The notes under the pieces: model-generated
The model's input: the letters and a program-made list of their open reading frames with translations, nothing else
Database searches by the model: none
What the model was told of the DNA's origin: nothing
In this document: positions 1 through 7,941 of the stretch, in pieces
Layout: the number at the start of each line of letters is the position of its first letter
How positions within the stretch are numbered: position 1 is the stretch's first letter
Made by a program: the position numbers and the translations under genes
Assembly: GCF_000382205.1 (NCBI RefSeq)
Contig: NZ_KB907786.1
Location: 1,488,001 to 1,552,000 of the forward strand
Source of the DNA: Dyadobacter beijingensis DSM 21582
Lineage (GTDB): Bacteria > Bacteroidota > Bacteroidia > Cytophagales > Spirosomataceae
Length of the DNA stretch: 64,000 bases
Direction of reading: 5' to 3'

Positions 1-173
1 GTGAACTCGACGCCCGGAATATCGAACGGCGTCGCATTGCGCAACGCCGCCTGAGTCAATACCTCGGTTTCAGGTACATAAATAATTTCTGCATGGGCGT
101 CAATAAAACGCCTGATGAGCCACGGACAGGCGAGGCGGTCAATTTTCGGGCGCTCACGCGTGATCCATTTCAT
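1..173 (-). CDS. ChrB-like (chromate resistance domain) protein, 5' part only
   Basis: The first 57 codons of a gene that continues beyond the left edge, starting at the ATG on the minus strand at 173. The visible residues MKWITRERPKIDR, then ACPWLIRRFIDAHAEI, match the conserved start of the ChrB C-terminal domain family as I know it (TRERP..DR.ACPWLIRRFID). In chromate operons ChrB is a chromate-responsive regulator; stand-alone short domains of this type also occur and have no firmly known role. The start lies 2 nt beyond the stop of the EamA gene, so it is the third gene of an Lrp-EamA-ChrB operon. The C-terminal part and any chromate transporter (ChrA) downstream cannot be seen. Confidence 0.75.
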   Translation of the reverse strand, partial: MKWITRERPKIDRLACPWLIRRFIDAHAEIIYVPETEVLTQAALRNATPFDIPGVEF

Positions 174-174
174 A

Positions 175-1122
175 TCAGCAGGTAGCAGCTACTTGTTTGG
201 GTTTTCTGTATTTGTGTAAATTAATCAAAAGAACACTTCCCAAAATCACGATCAGCCCGGAAATCTGTAAAGGCGTGATGGTTTCGTGCGCGAAGAATAT
301 GCCTAGCAACACGGCAACGACGGGGTTGACATAGGCATAAGTACTCACTTTCGTAGCCGGTTGCACTTTTAAAAGCCACACATAGGCGCTGAAAGCCGCA
401 ATGGATCCGAACAGGATCAGGTAGCCGGTAGCCAGCCACGCATTCAACGGGATTTCCGAAAGTTGTACCGATGAAAATTCACCCGAAAACAACGCGCCCG
501 GGATGAACGCAACGCCCGCGGCCAGCATTTGCCAGGTCGAGTTGACCGTCGCGGAATTGGAAACGGAATTGTATTTGGAATACAAGGAACCGCCCGCCCA
601 GGCCATCGAGCCGATCACGACGAGCACCATCGCAAAGAGGTCGCGACCGCTGTTCAGCGACGAGATGGTGGCCATGATTTTTTCGTAAAACAACAATATC
701 ACCCCTGCAAAACCAACCAGAAGGCCGAGGATCGTCGATTTATTGCTCAAATTCTCCGACCATTTCGGTTTATCCAGCAGCACGAACCACAGCGGCGACG
801 AGGAAACCATAATGGCCACCATGGCGCTCGGAAGGAATTGTTCTACCCAAATGACGACACCGTTACCGACAAATAGCAGCAACAGGCCCGTGATCAGGGC
901 GGGCTTCATCACTTTCCAGGAAAATACTTCTTCTCCCTGCGCAAGGCTCCAACCCAGCATCAGCAAGCCGGCGATGATGAAGCGAAATGCGCCCAGGAAA
1001 AACGGCGGAAACCCCTCCAATGCCCTCTGAATGAAGAAATAGGTGGAGCCCCAAACGATGTAGACGGTGGCAAATGCCAGTACTACCATAAGTGTGGACG
1101 GCGTTTTTACAGATGTTTGCAT
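175..1122 (-). CDS. EamA/DMT family membrane exporter
   Basis: A 315-residue protein with about ten hydrophobic helices in two repeats, the usual architecture of the EamA (drug/metabolite transporter) superfamily in the inner membrane. Visible signatures are FATVYIVWGSTYFFIQ in helix 1 and the second-repeat region with AYVWLLKVQPATKVSTYAYV near residue 250, both typical of the RhaT/YdcZ-like group. Substrates of such proteins are varied (amino acids, metabolites, toxins) and cannot be read from sequence. It starts 7 nt after the stop of the Lrp-like regulator, which suggests that regulator controls it, as is common for amino-acid exporters. The ChrB-like gene follows with a 1-nt gap. Confidence 0.85.
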   Translation of the reverse strand: MQTSVKTPSTLMVVLAFATVYIVWGSTYFFIQRALEGFPPFFLGAFRFIIAGLLMLGWSLAQGEEVFSWKVMKPALITGLLLLFVGNGVVIWVEQFLPSAMVAIMVSSSPLWFVLLDKPKWSENLSNKSTILGLLVGFAGVILLFYEKIMATISSLNSGRDLFAMVLVVIGSMAWAGGSLYSKYNSVSNSATVNSTWQMLAAGVAFIPGALFSGEFSSVQLSEIPLNAWLATGYLILFGSIAAFSAYVWLLKVQPATKVSTYAYVNPVVAVLLGIFFAHETITPLQISGLIVILGSVLLINLHKYRKPKQVAATC

Positions 1123-1129
1123 GGCTGTT

Positions 1130-1606
1130 TCATTTTTCTGGTATAACTAATAGTTGTTCTTCCTTGACCGTTTCGAGGACGATCGTCGTGCGTGTGGATG
1201 TGATACTTTGTATTTTGCTGAATTTGTTGCGCATCAGCTCCATGAGCGACGCCGAATCGGCCGTGCGTACTTTCACCATGTAGCAATCTTCGCCCGCAAC
1301 ATGGTGCACCTCCTGCACTTCCGGTATTTTGGCGAGTTCTTTGGCCGTATTGTTGCTGCCCATTCCCTCCGAGGATTTCATAGCAATGAATGCCAGGAGC
1401 GTTTGTCCAAGCGCTACGGGGCTGATCCGCGTCGTGTATTTGACAATCACCTGCTTTTGTTCCAGCTTCTTGACCCTTTCCAGCACAGCAGAAGGCGCCA
1501 TTTCCAGCTCGCGCGCGAGGTCGGCGTTGGTCATGCGCGCATTTTCCTGCATGAGACGCAGGATGCTGAGGTCTGTTTTATCGAGAACAATTTCCGATCC
1601 GATCAT
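1130..1606 (-). CDS. Lrp/AsnC family transcriptional regulator
   Basis: A 158-residue protein of normal family length. An N-terminal winged helix (about residues 8-55) contains LDKTDLSILRLMQENARMT and DLARELEMAPSAVLERVKKL, the classical AsnC-type helix-turn-helix. The remainder is the RAM/AsnC ligand-binding domain (about residues 75-145), with HVAGEDCYMVKVR, the G(D/E)xD/Y-type element typical of Lrp effector domains. It leads an operon with an EamA exporter and a ChrB-like protein on the minus strand. By analogy with Lrp-like regulators beside exporters it may sense the exported small molecule, probably an amino acid. The 214-nt gap to the divergent mannanase would hold its promoter. Confidence 0.9.
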   Translation of the reverse strand: MIGSEIVLDKTDLSILRLMQENARMTNADLARELEMAPSAVLERVKKLEQKQVIVKYTTRISPVALGQTLLAFIAMKSSEGMGSNNTAKELAKIPEVQEVHHVAGEDCYMVKVRTADSASLMELMRNKFSKIQSITSTRTTIVLETVKEEQLLVIPEK

Positions 1607-1820
1607 TGTGCGGTTTATTAGGGTATTTTTGGAATGATATTCAAAAAAAGTTGCATCAATTTGAATATTGTTCAGCTATTACAATGTGAATATCCTAAAA
1701 GTTCGTTGCTATGTATATAATTTCGAATTTTCTTCGGAAGCGGTATCGGAAAGCGAACAATTGTCCGTTTTCAATTAATTGCCGTATTTGCATTACTTCC
1801 AATCCTGAACCGAAAAGCCT

Positions 1821-2930
1821 ATGAAAATGCTTGCAATGAGCCTGTTAGCGATGTGGTTTAGCCTGGGTGCCGCCCTGGCGCAGATCGATACGAAAGCTAC
1901 GCCGGAGACGACGGCGTTGTATCGCAACCTGAAAAAGCTTTCGGAGGAACACATTCTCTTCGGTCACCAGCACGCAACCGAGTACGGGCACGGGTGGACA
2001 GGCGCCGGGGAACGCTCGGACGTCAAATCGGTTACGGGCTCGCATCCGGCGGTGATCGGCGTTGATTTCATGGGGCTATCCGGCCAGCCGGAAGACCAGA
2101 TCGCGAAGACAGCGGCGGCATTGCGGAAGAATGTGATCGATACTTATAACCGGGGCGGCATTACAACGGTGGCCTGGCATTTCGCCAATCCGGCTTCCGA
2201 GGGCGGATTTTACTGGAAAGACGGCGTTTCGAAAGCCTCGATGGCGCTGATCAAGCCCGGCGGCTCGCATCATGAGCAGTACAGGCAGATCCTTAAAACG
2301 ATCGCCGACTTTGCGCATTCGGTTAAAGGGAAGGACAATACGCTCGCGCCTATGATTTTCCGGCCGTTCCACGAATTTGACGGCGACTGGTTCTGGTGGG
2401 GCAAAGGGCACACTTCGAAGGAAGATTTCATCGCGGTCTGGCGTTTTACCGTCTCTTACCTCCGCGACCAGCTCGGCGTGCATAACTTCATTTACGCATT
2501 TTCACCCGACAATAAATTCACCTCCGAATACGAATTCCTTGAACGATACCCCGGCAACGAATGGGTGGATATGGTGGGAATGGACAACTACGGCGACTTC
2601 GGCCGCGACGGCAAATACAATCTGGAAGCCGGTTTGAAAAAGCTGGAAATAGTTTCTGAATATGCTCAAAAACATGGAAAACTGGCCGCATTCACGGAAA
2701 CCGGCCTGGAATCGATCCCCAACCCGGCCTGGTGGACCGAAACCCTGCTGAAAACGTTAAAGGCCCGGAAACTGCAGTTGGCCTACGTGCTCGTCTGGCG
2801 CAACGACACCAAAAGCCCCACGCATTACTACGCGCCTTTCCCCGGCCAGCTCAGCGAAGCGGATTTTGTCAGGTTCTACCACGATCCTTACACGCTTTTC
2901 GAGAAGGATTTGAAGGACGTTTACAAGTAG
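1821..2930 (+). CDS. Secreted glycoside hydrolase family 26 (endo-beta-1,4-mannanase-like)
   Basis: A 369-residue protein with an N-terminal signal peptide (MKMLAMSLLAMWFSLGAALA, cut after ALA-Q), so it is periplasmic or secreted. The body is a GH26 (beta/alpha)8 barrel: HILFGHQHATEYG near the start, then FRPFHEFDGDWFWWG, in which Glu185 is the expected acid/base, and AAFTETGLE, in which Glu293 is the expected nucleophile. The family mainly hydrolyses beta-1,4-mannans; related activities exist (1,3:1,4-glucanase, xylanase), so the substrate is inferred. It is a single gene with no SusC/SusD pair in view, so it is not part of an obvious polysaccharide utilisation locus here. It is divergent from the Lrp-like regulator. 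Confidence 0.9.
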   Translation: MKMLAMSLLAMWFSLGAALAQIDTKATPETTALYRNLKKLSEEHILFGHQHATEYGHGWTGAGERSDVKSVTGSHPAVIGVDFMGLSGQPEDQIAKTAAALRKNVIDTYNRGGITTVAWHFANPASEGGFYWKDGVSKASMALIKPGGSHHEQYRQILKTIADFAHSVKGKDNTLAPMIFRPFHEFDGDWFWWGKGHTSKEDFIAVWRFTVSYLRDQLGVHNFIYAFSPDNKFTSEYEFLERYPGNEWVDMVGMDNYGDFGRDGKYNLEAGLKKLEIVSEYAQKHGKLAAFTETGLESIPNPAWWTETLLKTLKARKLQLAYVLVWRNDTKSPTHYYAPFPGQLSEADFVRFYHDPYTLFEKDLKDVYK

Positions 2931-3026
2931 CGAATGCCGTTTACTCACCATTCCTGTTAGTTCGTACATTAGATTTCCTGGCGACTTGCCCGGTGACTTA
3001 TCATTGCCTCAAAAATCACGATAGCA

Positions 3027-3440
3027 ATGAAAATCCGAGCATTTACCCTTTTGACTGCCTTGCTCTTCAGTGTAGCGTCAGTTTCCTGCGTGAAGAAGCA
3101 TGAGCATGTGAAGCCTAAACTCGCTTTTCAAACCGGTCCTGCCGTATTCATGCAGCTGGGTGGCGTGATCAGCACATTTACTGTCCTTTTTGAAGGGCTG
3201 GGAAGCGAACCGATCGAAGAGTACGGCATTGTGTATACTTTCAGTGAAGATGTGAAAGACAACTACCCGGACCTTGACGACACGAAGGTGGTGTTTGACT
3301 TGCCCGCCCAGCTGAATTCCAATCAGAAAGTAGTCAATATCGGTTTTCCGGCGGGCGTGCACGCACTCGGTTACCGGGCATATGTGAAAATAAAAGGCGG
3401 TCATGTAACCTTCGCGCCTCCGATCATTACTTATTTCTAG
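3027..3440 (+). CDS. Small hypothetical lipoprotein
   Basis: A 137-residue protein whose first 21 residues form a lipoprotein signal with a lipobox-like ASVSC and the acylated Cys at about position 21, followed by a charged KKHEH stretch. The mature part is beta-rich: GGVISTFTVLFEGLGSEPI, EEYGIVYTF and VHALGYRAYVKIKGG look like one immunoglobulin- or Fn3-like sandwich, as in Bacteroidota lipoproteins that report FALGLKYRAYV-type repeats. I do not recognise a specific function. It lies 96 nt after the GH26 gene in the same direction and could be co-transcribed, but nothing in the sequence ties it to mannan use. Confidence 0.65.
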   Translation: MKIRAFTLLTALLFSVASVSCVKKHEHVKPKLAFQTGPAVFMQLGGVISTFTVLFEGLGSEPIEEYGIVYTFSEDVKDNYPDLDDTKVVFDLPAQLNSNQKVVNIGFPAGVHALGYRAYVKIKGGHVTFAPPIITYF

Positions 3441-3444
3441 CCTT

Positions 3445-3894
3445 TCACTCCTGCGCTACGCGGCCCTGAAACTTCCGGCTGACGAGATGGTAGTTGAACA
3501 ATTCGACCAGATCGATCAGCACGGTGTTCGGGTCGTTGGCGTTGAGGTAGGTCTTCACTTTTCGCACAAAGTCGTACAACGGCTCGTAGTATTTGTGGCC
3601 GGTTTCTTCCTGGAAATCCTGGATAGTAAACGCATTGCCTTTTTTGAGGATCATATACACGGCGATGAAAAAGTAGGAGATAGGCAATTTGCTTCCTTCA
3701 AGCACGGTGCCGCTCTGCAAGGTGGTGCGGAACCGGCATTGCTTGCATTGGAACTGCTGCTTCGGAGCGAGCCAGTAATGATGGGTGCCGCCGCATTTTT
3801 TGCACACGATCCCCCTGCGTAACCTGAAATCTTTGAATGCCTCGGTGGCTATGGTTTCGTTCTTGTAAATGTCGATCAAATTGCCCGCTTGCAT
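3445..3894 (-). CDS. Stand-alone IS1595-type transposase zinc-ribbon protein
   Basis: A 149-residue protein with the N-terminal region of IS1595-family transposases: a zinc ribbon with CKKCGG (Cys30/Cys33) and QFQCKQCRFRTTL (second CxxC), then SGTVLEGSKLPISYFFIAVYMI. In a full transposase this is followed by a DDE domain of more than 150 residues. Here the chain ends with FNYHLVSRKFQGRVAQE and no catalytic acidic residues are present. The reading frame is intact and no flanking inverted repeats were found, so it may be a domesticated DNA-binding module rather than fresh debris; a truncated IS remains possible. It is convergent with the lipoprotein gene, 4 nt apart. Confidence 0.7.
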   Translation of the reverse strand: MQAGNLIDIYKNETIATEAFKDFRLRRGIVCKKCGGTHHYWLAPKQQFQCKQCRFRTTLQSGTVLEGSKLPISYFFIAVYMILKKGNAFTIQDFQEETGHKYYEPLYDFVRKVKTYLNANDPNTVLIDLVELFNYHLVSRKFQGRVAQE

Positions 3895-4284
3895 ATGAAA
3901 TAATGGATATAGACATCCAAATCTAAGAAAAAAGACAATATAATATTAAGTCTATCGAATTTATATAGAATATTTTTAGTGGTAAGCTTTCAAAACGTTC
4001 AGTCCATGAATTCTATTAAAACCATAGGAAAATGAGCCAAATTTTAACAACGAAATCTTTTGATTTTGCAAATAATAGCGCTGGCGTTTGGCGGATAAAT
4101 GCATTAACTTGGTATAATCTACGGGTGCCGGCCGGTTTGGGAAATGGGGTTGCATATGGCTGGTGGCATGCTTTGGGGTTCGTTAAATGCCTGATTCATA
4201 GTTCACGTATGTTTGTGATCGTTAATCCGGCCGCGCCGCTTTCGGCGCAATGCAGCACGTTTCTCAATAATAATCAAATAAAGA
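3895..4284. other. Intergenic region upstream of the encapsulin operon, no gene seen
   Basis: About 390 nt between divergent genes. It is AT-rich at its left end (about 3900-4080) and must contain the promoters of the zinc-ribbon gene and of the encapsulin operon. I found no clear TAnnTTTG box. A sigma70-like TATAAT occurs near 4113, but that promoter type is not typical of this phylum. A 96-codon open frame starting at 4032 has implausible composition and runs into the shell gene, so I do not call it. Confidence 0.5.
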
Positions 4285-5205
4285 ATGGCCAAGTTAAACC
4301 AAAATCAGACTGCCTTGGGTGACGTAGCAGCACGGCAGCTCGCGATCGCGACCAGGACGGTGCCTCAGTTCGAGGCGATTACCCCGCGCTGGCTTACGCA
4401 TTTGCTGAACTGGATTCCCGTGGAGTCCGGCGTGTACCGCCTCAACAAGGTGAAGGAAGGCAGCACGGCGGAGGTGGATTGTTCCCGCCGCGACGAGCGC
4501 GAGCTGCCGCATACCTTTATCGACTACGTAGAGAACCCCCGCGAATACAACCTCACGGCGGTACAAACGGTACTCGATGTGCACACCCGCGTTTCGGACC
4601 TGTACAGCAAGCCCTACAACCAGATCAGCGAGCAGCTGCGCCTGACCATCGAGAGTATCAAAGAGCGCCAGGAAAGCGAGCTGATCAACAACCAGGAATA
4701 TGGATTGCTCGCCAGCGTGGCCGACAAGCAGAAGATTTCGACCCGCCTCGGCCCGCCAACGCCGGACGATCTCGACGACCTGCTTACCAAAGTCTGGAAA
4801 GAACCCGGCTTCTTCCTTTTACATCCGCAAGCCATTGCCGCATTCGGCCGCGAGTGTACGCGCAAGGGCGTCCCGCCACCGACCGTTTCGCTTTTCGGGT
4901 CGCAGTTCATCACATGGCGGGGCATTCCGCTGATCCCCTCGGACAAACTGCCTATTGAAAACGGTAAAACCAAAATCTTGCTGCTCCGCACGGGCGAAAG
5001 CCGCCAGGGCGTGGTAGGATTGTACCAGCCGGGCTTGCCGGGCGAGCAGTCGCCGGGACTTTCGGTACGGTTTATGGGCATCAACGACAAGGCAATCGCC
5101 TCTTACCTGGTGTCGCTGTACTGCTCGCTGGCCGTGCTGGTCGACGACGCGATTGCGGTTTTAGAGGATGTTGAAATCGGTAACTACCATGAGTATAAAT
5201 ATTGA
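4285..5205 (+). CDS. Family 2A encapsulin shell protein
   Basis: A 306-residue protein matching family 2A encapsulin shell proteins (the SrpI group), which adopt the HK97 phage capsid fold and self-assemble into a proteinaceous nanocompartment. Recognisable stretches are ARQLAIATRTVPQFEAITPRW near the N-terminus, HTFIDYVENPREYNLTAVQTVLDVHTRVSDLY in the extended loop region, and KILLLRTGESRQGVVGLYQPGLPGE followed by SPGLSVRFMGIN near the C-terminus. Length is standard for the family. The assignment is strongly supported by the next gene, a cysteine desulfurase with a cargo-type tail, which overlaps its 3' end by 17 nt, and by the following serine acetyltransferase. No cNMP-binding domain insertion, typical of family 2B, is present. 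Confidence 0.93.
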   Translation: MAKLNQNQTALGDVAARQLAIATRTVPQFEAITPRWLTHLLNWIPVESGVYRLNKVKEGSTAEVDCSRRDERELPHTFIDYVENPREYNLTAVQTVLDVHTRVSDLYSKPYNQISEQLRLTIESIKERQESELINNQEYGLLASVADKQKISTRLGPPTPDDLDDLLTKVWKEPGFFLLHPQAIAAFGRECTRKGVPPPTVSLFGSQFITWRGIPLIPSDKLPIENGKTKILLLRTGESRQGVVGLYQPGLPGEQSPGLSVRFMGINDKAIASYLVSLYCSLAVLVDDAIAVLEDVEIGNYHEYKY

Positions 5206-7045
5206 CGGAATACCGGGCGGCCTGCCCGATACCGGCGCCCTGGAACGGCTCGCCAATGAGCTTTTCAAGGCATTGCCGGGCGAAATGCCGCAGCCGGTAC
5301 TCTCTCCGCGGATGGAAGACCATCCGCGGGCGCAGAAAATCCTGGGCATTTTCCAGCAGGAATTGGAGCAGGGCCAGTCTGTCCATCACGAGGATTTCGA
5401 TCTCAGCGAGCCGCAAACCAGCCTGCCCGACCCGCATTTTACCGACGGCAAGGTGCCCCCTTCCGCTGCCGGAACGGGCATATCCCCGGGTAATGCCGCC
5501 GCTTCCCCAGTGCAGCATAACCCGGCGCTGCCGTACGAATCCGGGCCGGTAGCGTCGTACCAGTCGCATTCGGTGCAGGATTTGTCGGAGATTTTCAACC
5601 GGCTGCCTAATTTCGGCAGTGCGCCGCACGGAGCGCCTTCGGGCTTTTCCCTTTCCGAGCCTTCGTTTTATTTTTTGAATGAAAACCTTTCGGAGAAGCT
5701 GCATGTGCCGGGCGCTTCGAATGTTGTGCCCAAGAGCTTTTCTCCCTTTTCATTCAATAATATCCATGTCGGTAACGACCTGGACCAGCTCGGACGGTCG
5801 GTGCAATCGCCTGCCGGCGCGATCCCGTTCGATGTGAACCGAGTCCGCAACGACTTCCCGGTTTTTAAGGAACGGGTGAATGGCAAGCCGCTTATCTGGT
5901 TCGACAATGCCGCTACGACGCAGAAGCCGCGGCAGGTGATCGACCGGATCAGCTATTTTTATGAACACGAAAATTCCAATATCCATCGCGCCGCACACGA
6001 GCTTGCGGCACGCGCTACGGACGCGTACGAGGGGGCGCGCGAGAAAGTGCGGGCGTTCGTGAATGCGCGATCGGTCAACGAGATCGTATTTGTGCGCGGA
6101 ACGACGGAGGCGATCAACCTCGTAGCCAAGACCTGGGGCGACCAGAACCTGCAAGCCGGCGACGAAATCATCGTCAGCCACCTCGAACACCACGCCAATA
6201 TCGTCCCCTGGAAGCAATTGGCCGATAAAAAAGGCCTGGTACTGCGCGTGATCCCTGTCGACGACGACGGCCAGATCCTGCTCGACGCCTACGCGGGTTT
6301 GCTGAATCCCAAAACGAAACTGGTGTCGTTCACGCAGGTTTCGAATGCATTGGGAACGGTCACGCCTGCGAAAGCGATCATCGAAATGGCCCATGCCGTG
6401 GGCGCGAAAGTGCTGCTCGACGGCGCGCAGTCCGTTTCTCACTTGCGCACGGACGTGAGCATGCTCAATTGCGACTGGTTCGTATTCTCCGGTCACAAGG
6501 TGTTCGGGCCGACGGGCATCGGCGCATTGTACGGTAAAGAGGACCTTCTGAATGCCACGCAGCCCTGGCAGGGAGGTGGTAATATGATTGTGGATGTCAC
6601 GTTCGAGCATATCCAATACCATAATGCCCCTTCCCGGTTCGAGGCCGGTACTGGTAATATCGCCGATGCGGTAGGGTTGGGTGCGGCGCTGGATTATGTG
6701 AACCAGCTCGGCATCGAAAATATCCATCAGTACGAACATTTCCTGCTCGAATACGCGACGGGACTGATGCGGCAGGTCCCCGGCCTGCGGCTGATCGGGA
6801 CCGCGAGGGAGAAGGCTTCGGTATTGTCATTTGTTTTAGATGGTTATAAAACGGAAGAAGTAGGCGCGGCGCTGAACAAGGAGGGGATCGCTGTTCGCTC
6901 CGGCCACCACTGCGCGCAGCCCATTCTCAGAAGGTTCGGCCTCGAAACCACCGTTCGTCCGTCGCTGGCATTTTACAATACCTGCGGCGAAATCGATGTG
7001 CTTGTAGCGACGCTGCACCGGCTCGCAGGCCGCGCCCGCCGATAA
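5189..7045 (+). CDS. Family 2A encapsulin cargo: SufS-type cysteine desulfurase with long disordered N-terminal tail
   Basis: A pyridoxal-phosphate enzyme that removes sulfur from L-cysteine as a persulfide. I place the start at 5189 (MSINIDGIPGG) rather than the ATG at 5168, because MSIN begins the conserved tail; both overlap the shell gene. Residues 1 to about 210 are Pro/Ser/Gly-rich and low in predicted structure but hold short conserved-looking patches: LERLANELFKALPG near residue 20, and SEPSFYFLNENLSEKL near 160. In the characterised cyanobacterial family 2A system such a tail targets the enzyme into the shell. The catalytic domain begins at VRNDFPVFKERVNGKPLIWF, with the PLP lysine in FSGHKVFGPTG and the active-site cysteine in VRSGHHCAQP near the C-terminus. 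Confidence 0.93.
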   Translation: MSINIDGIPGGLPDTGALERLANELFKALPGEMPQPVLSPRMEDHPRAQKILGIFQQELEQGQSVHHEDFDLSEPQTSLPDPHFTDGKVPPSAAGTGISPGNAAASPVQHNPALPYESGPVASYQSHSVQDLSEIFNRLPNFGSAPHGAPSGFSLSEPSFYFLNENLSEKLHVPGASNVVPKSFSPFSFNNIHVGNDLDQLGRSVQSPAGAIPFDVNRVRNDFPVFKERVNGKPLIWFDNAATTQKPRQVIDRISYFYEHENSNIHRAAHELAARATDAYEGAREKVRAFVNARSVNEIVFVRGTTEAINLVAKTWGDQNLQAGDEIIVSHLEHHANIVPWKQLADKKGLVLRVIPVDDDGQILLDAYAGLLNPKTKLVSFTQVSNALGTVTPAKAIIEMAHAVGAKVLLDGAQSVSHLRTDVSMLNCDWFVFSGHKVFGPTGIGALYGKEDLLNATQPWQGGGNMIVDVTFEHIQYHNAPSRFEAGTGNIADAVGLGAALDYVNQLGIENIHQYEHFLLEYATGLMRQVPGLRLIGTAREKASVLSFVLDGYKTEEVGAALNKEGIAVRSGHHCAQPILRRFGLETTVRPSLAFYNTCGEIDVLVATLHRLAGRARR

Positions 7046-7076
7046 TTGCTGTTGACCGCTCACCATACGACCCCCA

Positions 7077-7880
7077 ATGCCATCTTCACTCATTGATTTG
7101 CTTAAAAAAACGCATCATGCCGAATGGGAAGCCACGCCTTCCTGGCATGATGCCACCGCCTGGCTCGACAGCCTGATCCATTTCCTGTTCCCGAGTAACC
7201 ATTTACCCAAAAAGACCTCCTATGAGGGTATTTTAAAGAAAAACCAGATCGATCTGGAAAATATCCTGCTGAGTTACCTCGACCCGAAACATAGCGCGAT
7301 CGAGCAGAAAGTAGCTTCGTTTTACGAGGAACTCGAAACGATCTACCGCAACCTCCGCCTCGATGCGAGCAAGATTTACGAGTACGATCCCGCCGCAACG
7401 AGCGTCAACGAGGTGATCGTTTCGTATCCCGGCTTTTACGCCATTGCCGTTTACCGCATCGCCAACCACCTCAGCCGGTTACAAATCCCCGTCCTGCCGC
7501 GTATCCTGACAGAATATGCGCATGGCAAAACCGGTGTCGATATCCACCCGGAAGCGACCATCGGTGTACCGTTCATGATCGATCACGGCACGGGGATCGT
7601 CATCGGCGCCACGTCGGTCATCGGGAAGAATGTGAGCATTTACCAGGGCGTCACCCTCGGTGCATTACAGGTTGCGAAGGAGTTGCACAATACCAAACGC
7701 CATCCGACAGTGGGCGACAATGTGATCATTTACGCCCGGACGACCGTTTTGGGAGGCGACACTATCATCGGCGAAAACAGCGTGATCGGTGGCAGCGTGT
7801 TCCTCACGAAAAGCGTCGCCCCGAATTCGCAGGTGTTTAATACGCACCAGCTGCGCATTACGAGTAAGGCGGAGGGGTGA
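7077..7880 (+). CDS. epsC: Serine O-acetyltransferase (EpsC/CysE type)
   Basis: A 267-residue protein that would acetylate L-serine from acetyl-CoA, the first step of cysteine synthesis. The C-terminal half is a left-handed beta-helix of hexapeptide repeats: GVDIHPEATIG, MIDHGTGIVIGATSVIGKN, VSIYQGVTLGAL, then GDNVIIYARTTVLGG and ENSVIGGSVFLTKSV. The H(G/P)TGIVIG segment carries the family catalytic histidine. The N-terminal helical region (about 1-140) matches the longer EpsC form. It lies 31 nt after the encapsulated desulfurase, the standard neighbour in family 2A encapsulin operons, and would feed cysteine into sulfur storage or mobilisation. A rhodanese, common in such operons, is absent here. 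Confidence 0.92.
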   Translation: MPSSLIDLLKKTHHAEWEATPSWHDATAWLDSLIHFLFPSNHLPKKTSYEGILKKNQIDLENILLSYLDPKHSAIEQKVASFYEELETIYRNLRLDASKIYEYDPAATSVNEVIVSYPGFYAIAVYRIANHLSRLQIPVLPRILTEYAHGKTGVDIHPEATIGVPFMIDHGTGIVIGATSVIGKNVSIYQGVTLGALQVAKELHNTKRHPTVGDNVIIYARTTVLGGDTIIGENSVIGGSVFLTKSVAPNSQVFNTHQLRITSKAEG

Positions 7881-7885
7881 GGGCT

Positions 7886-7915
7886 GATGGGTGGCCGCCG
7901 ACCGCCGACGGTCAT
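7886..7915. repeat. Short GC-rich interspersed repeat copy
   Basis: A block reading GCCGCCGACCGCCGACGG lies between the serine acetyltransferase and the UbiA-PKS gene. The same GCCGACCGCCGA core, in both orientations, recurs at about 41446-41545, which suggests a small dispersed repeat family rather than coding sequence. Confidence 0.5.
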
Positions 7916-7941
7916 ATCCCTTTTTTCCCTAACTTGGCTCC

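Noticed and set aside
4032-4322. A 96-codon open frame upstream of the encapsulin gene
   Set aside because: It overlaps the shell gene start, has unusual composition (many Trp, Asn, Val without pattern) and no recognisable domain; more likely chance in an intergenic region.
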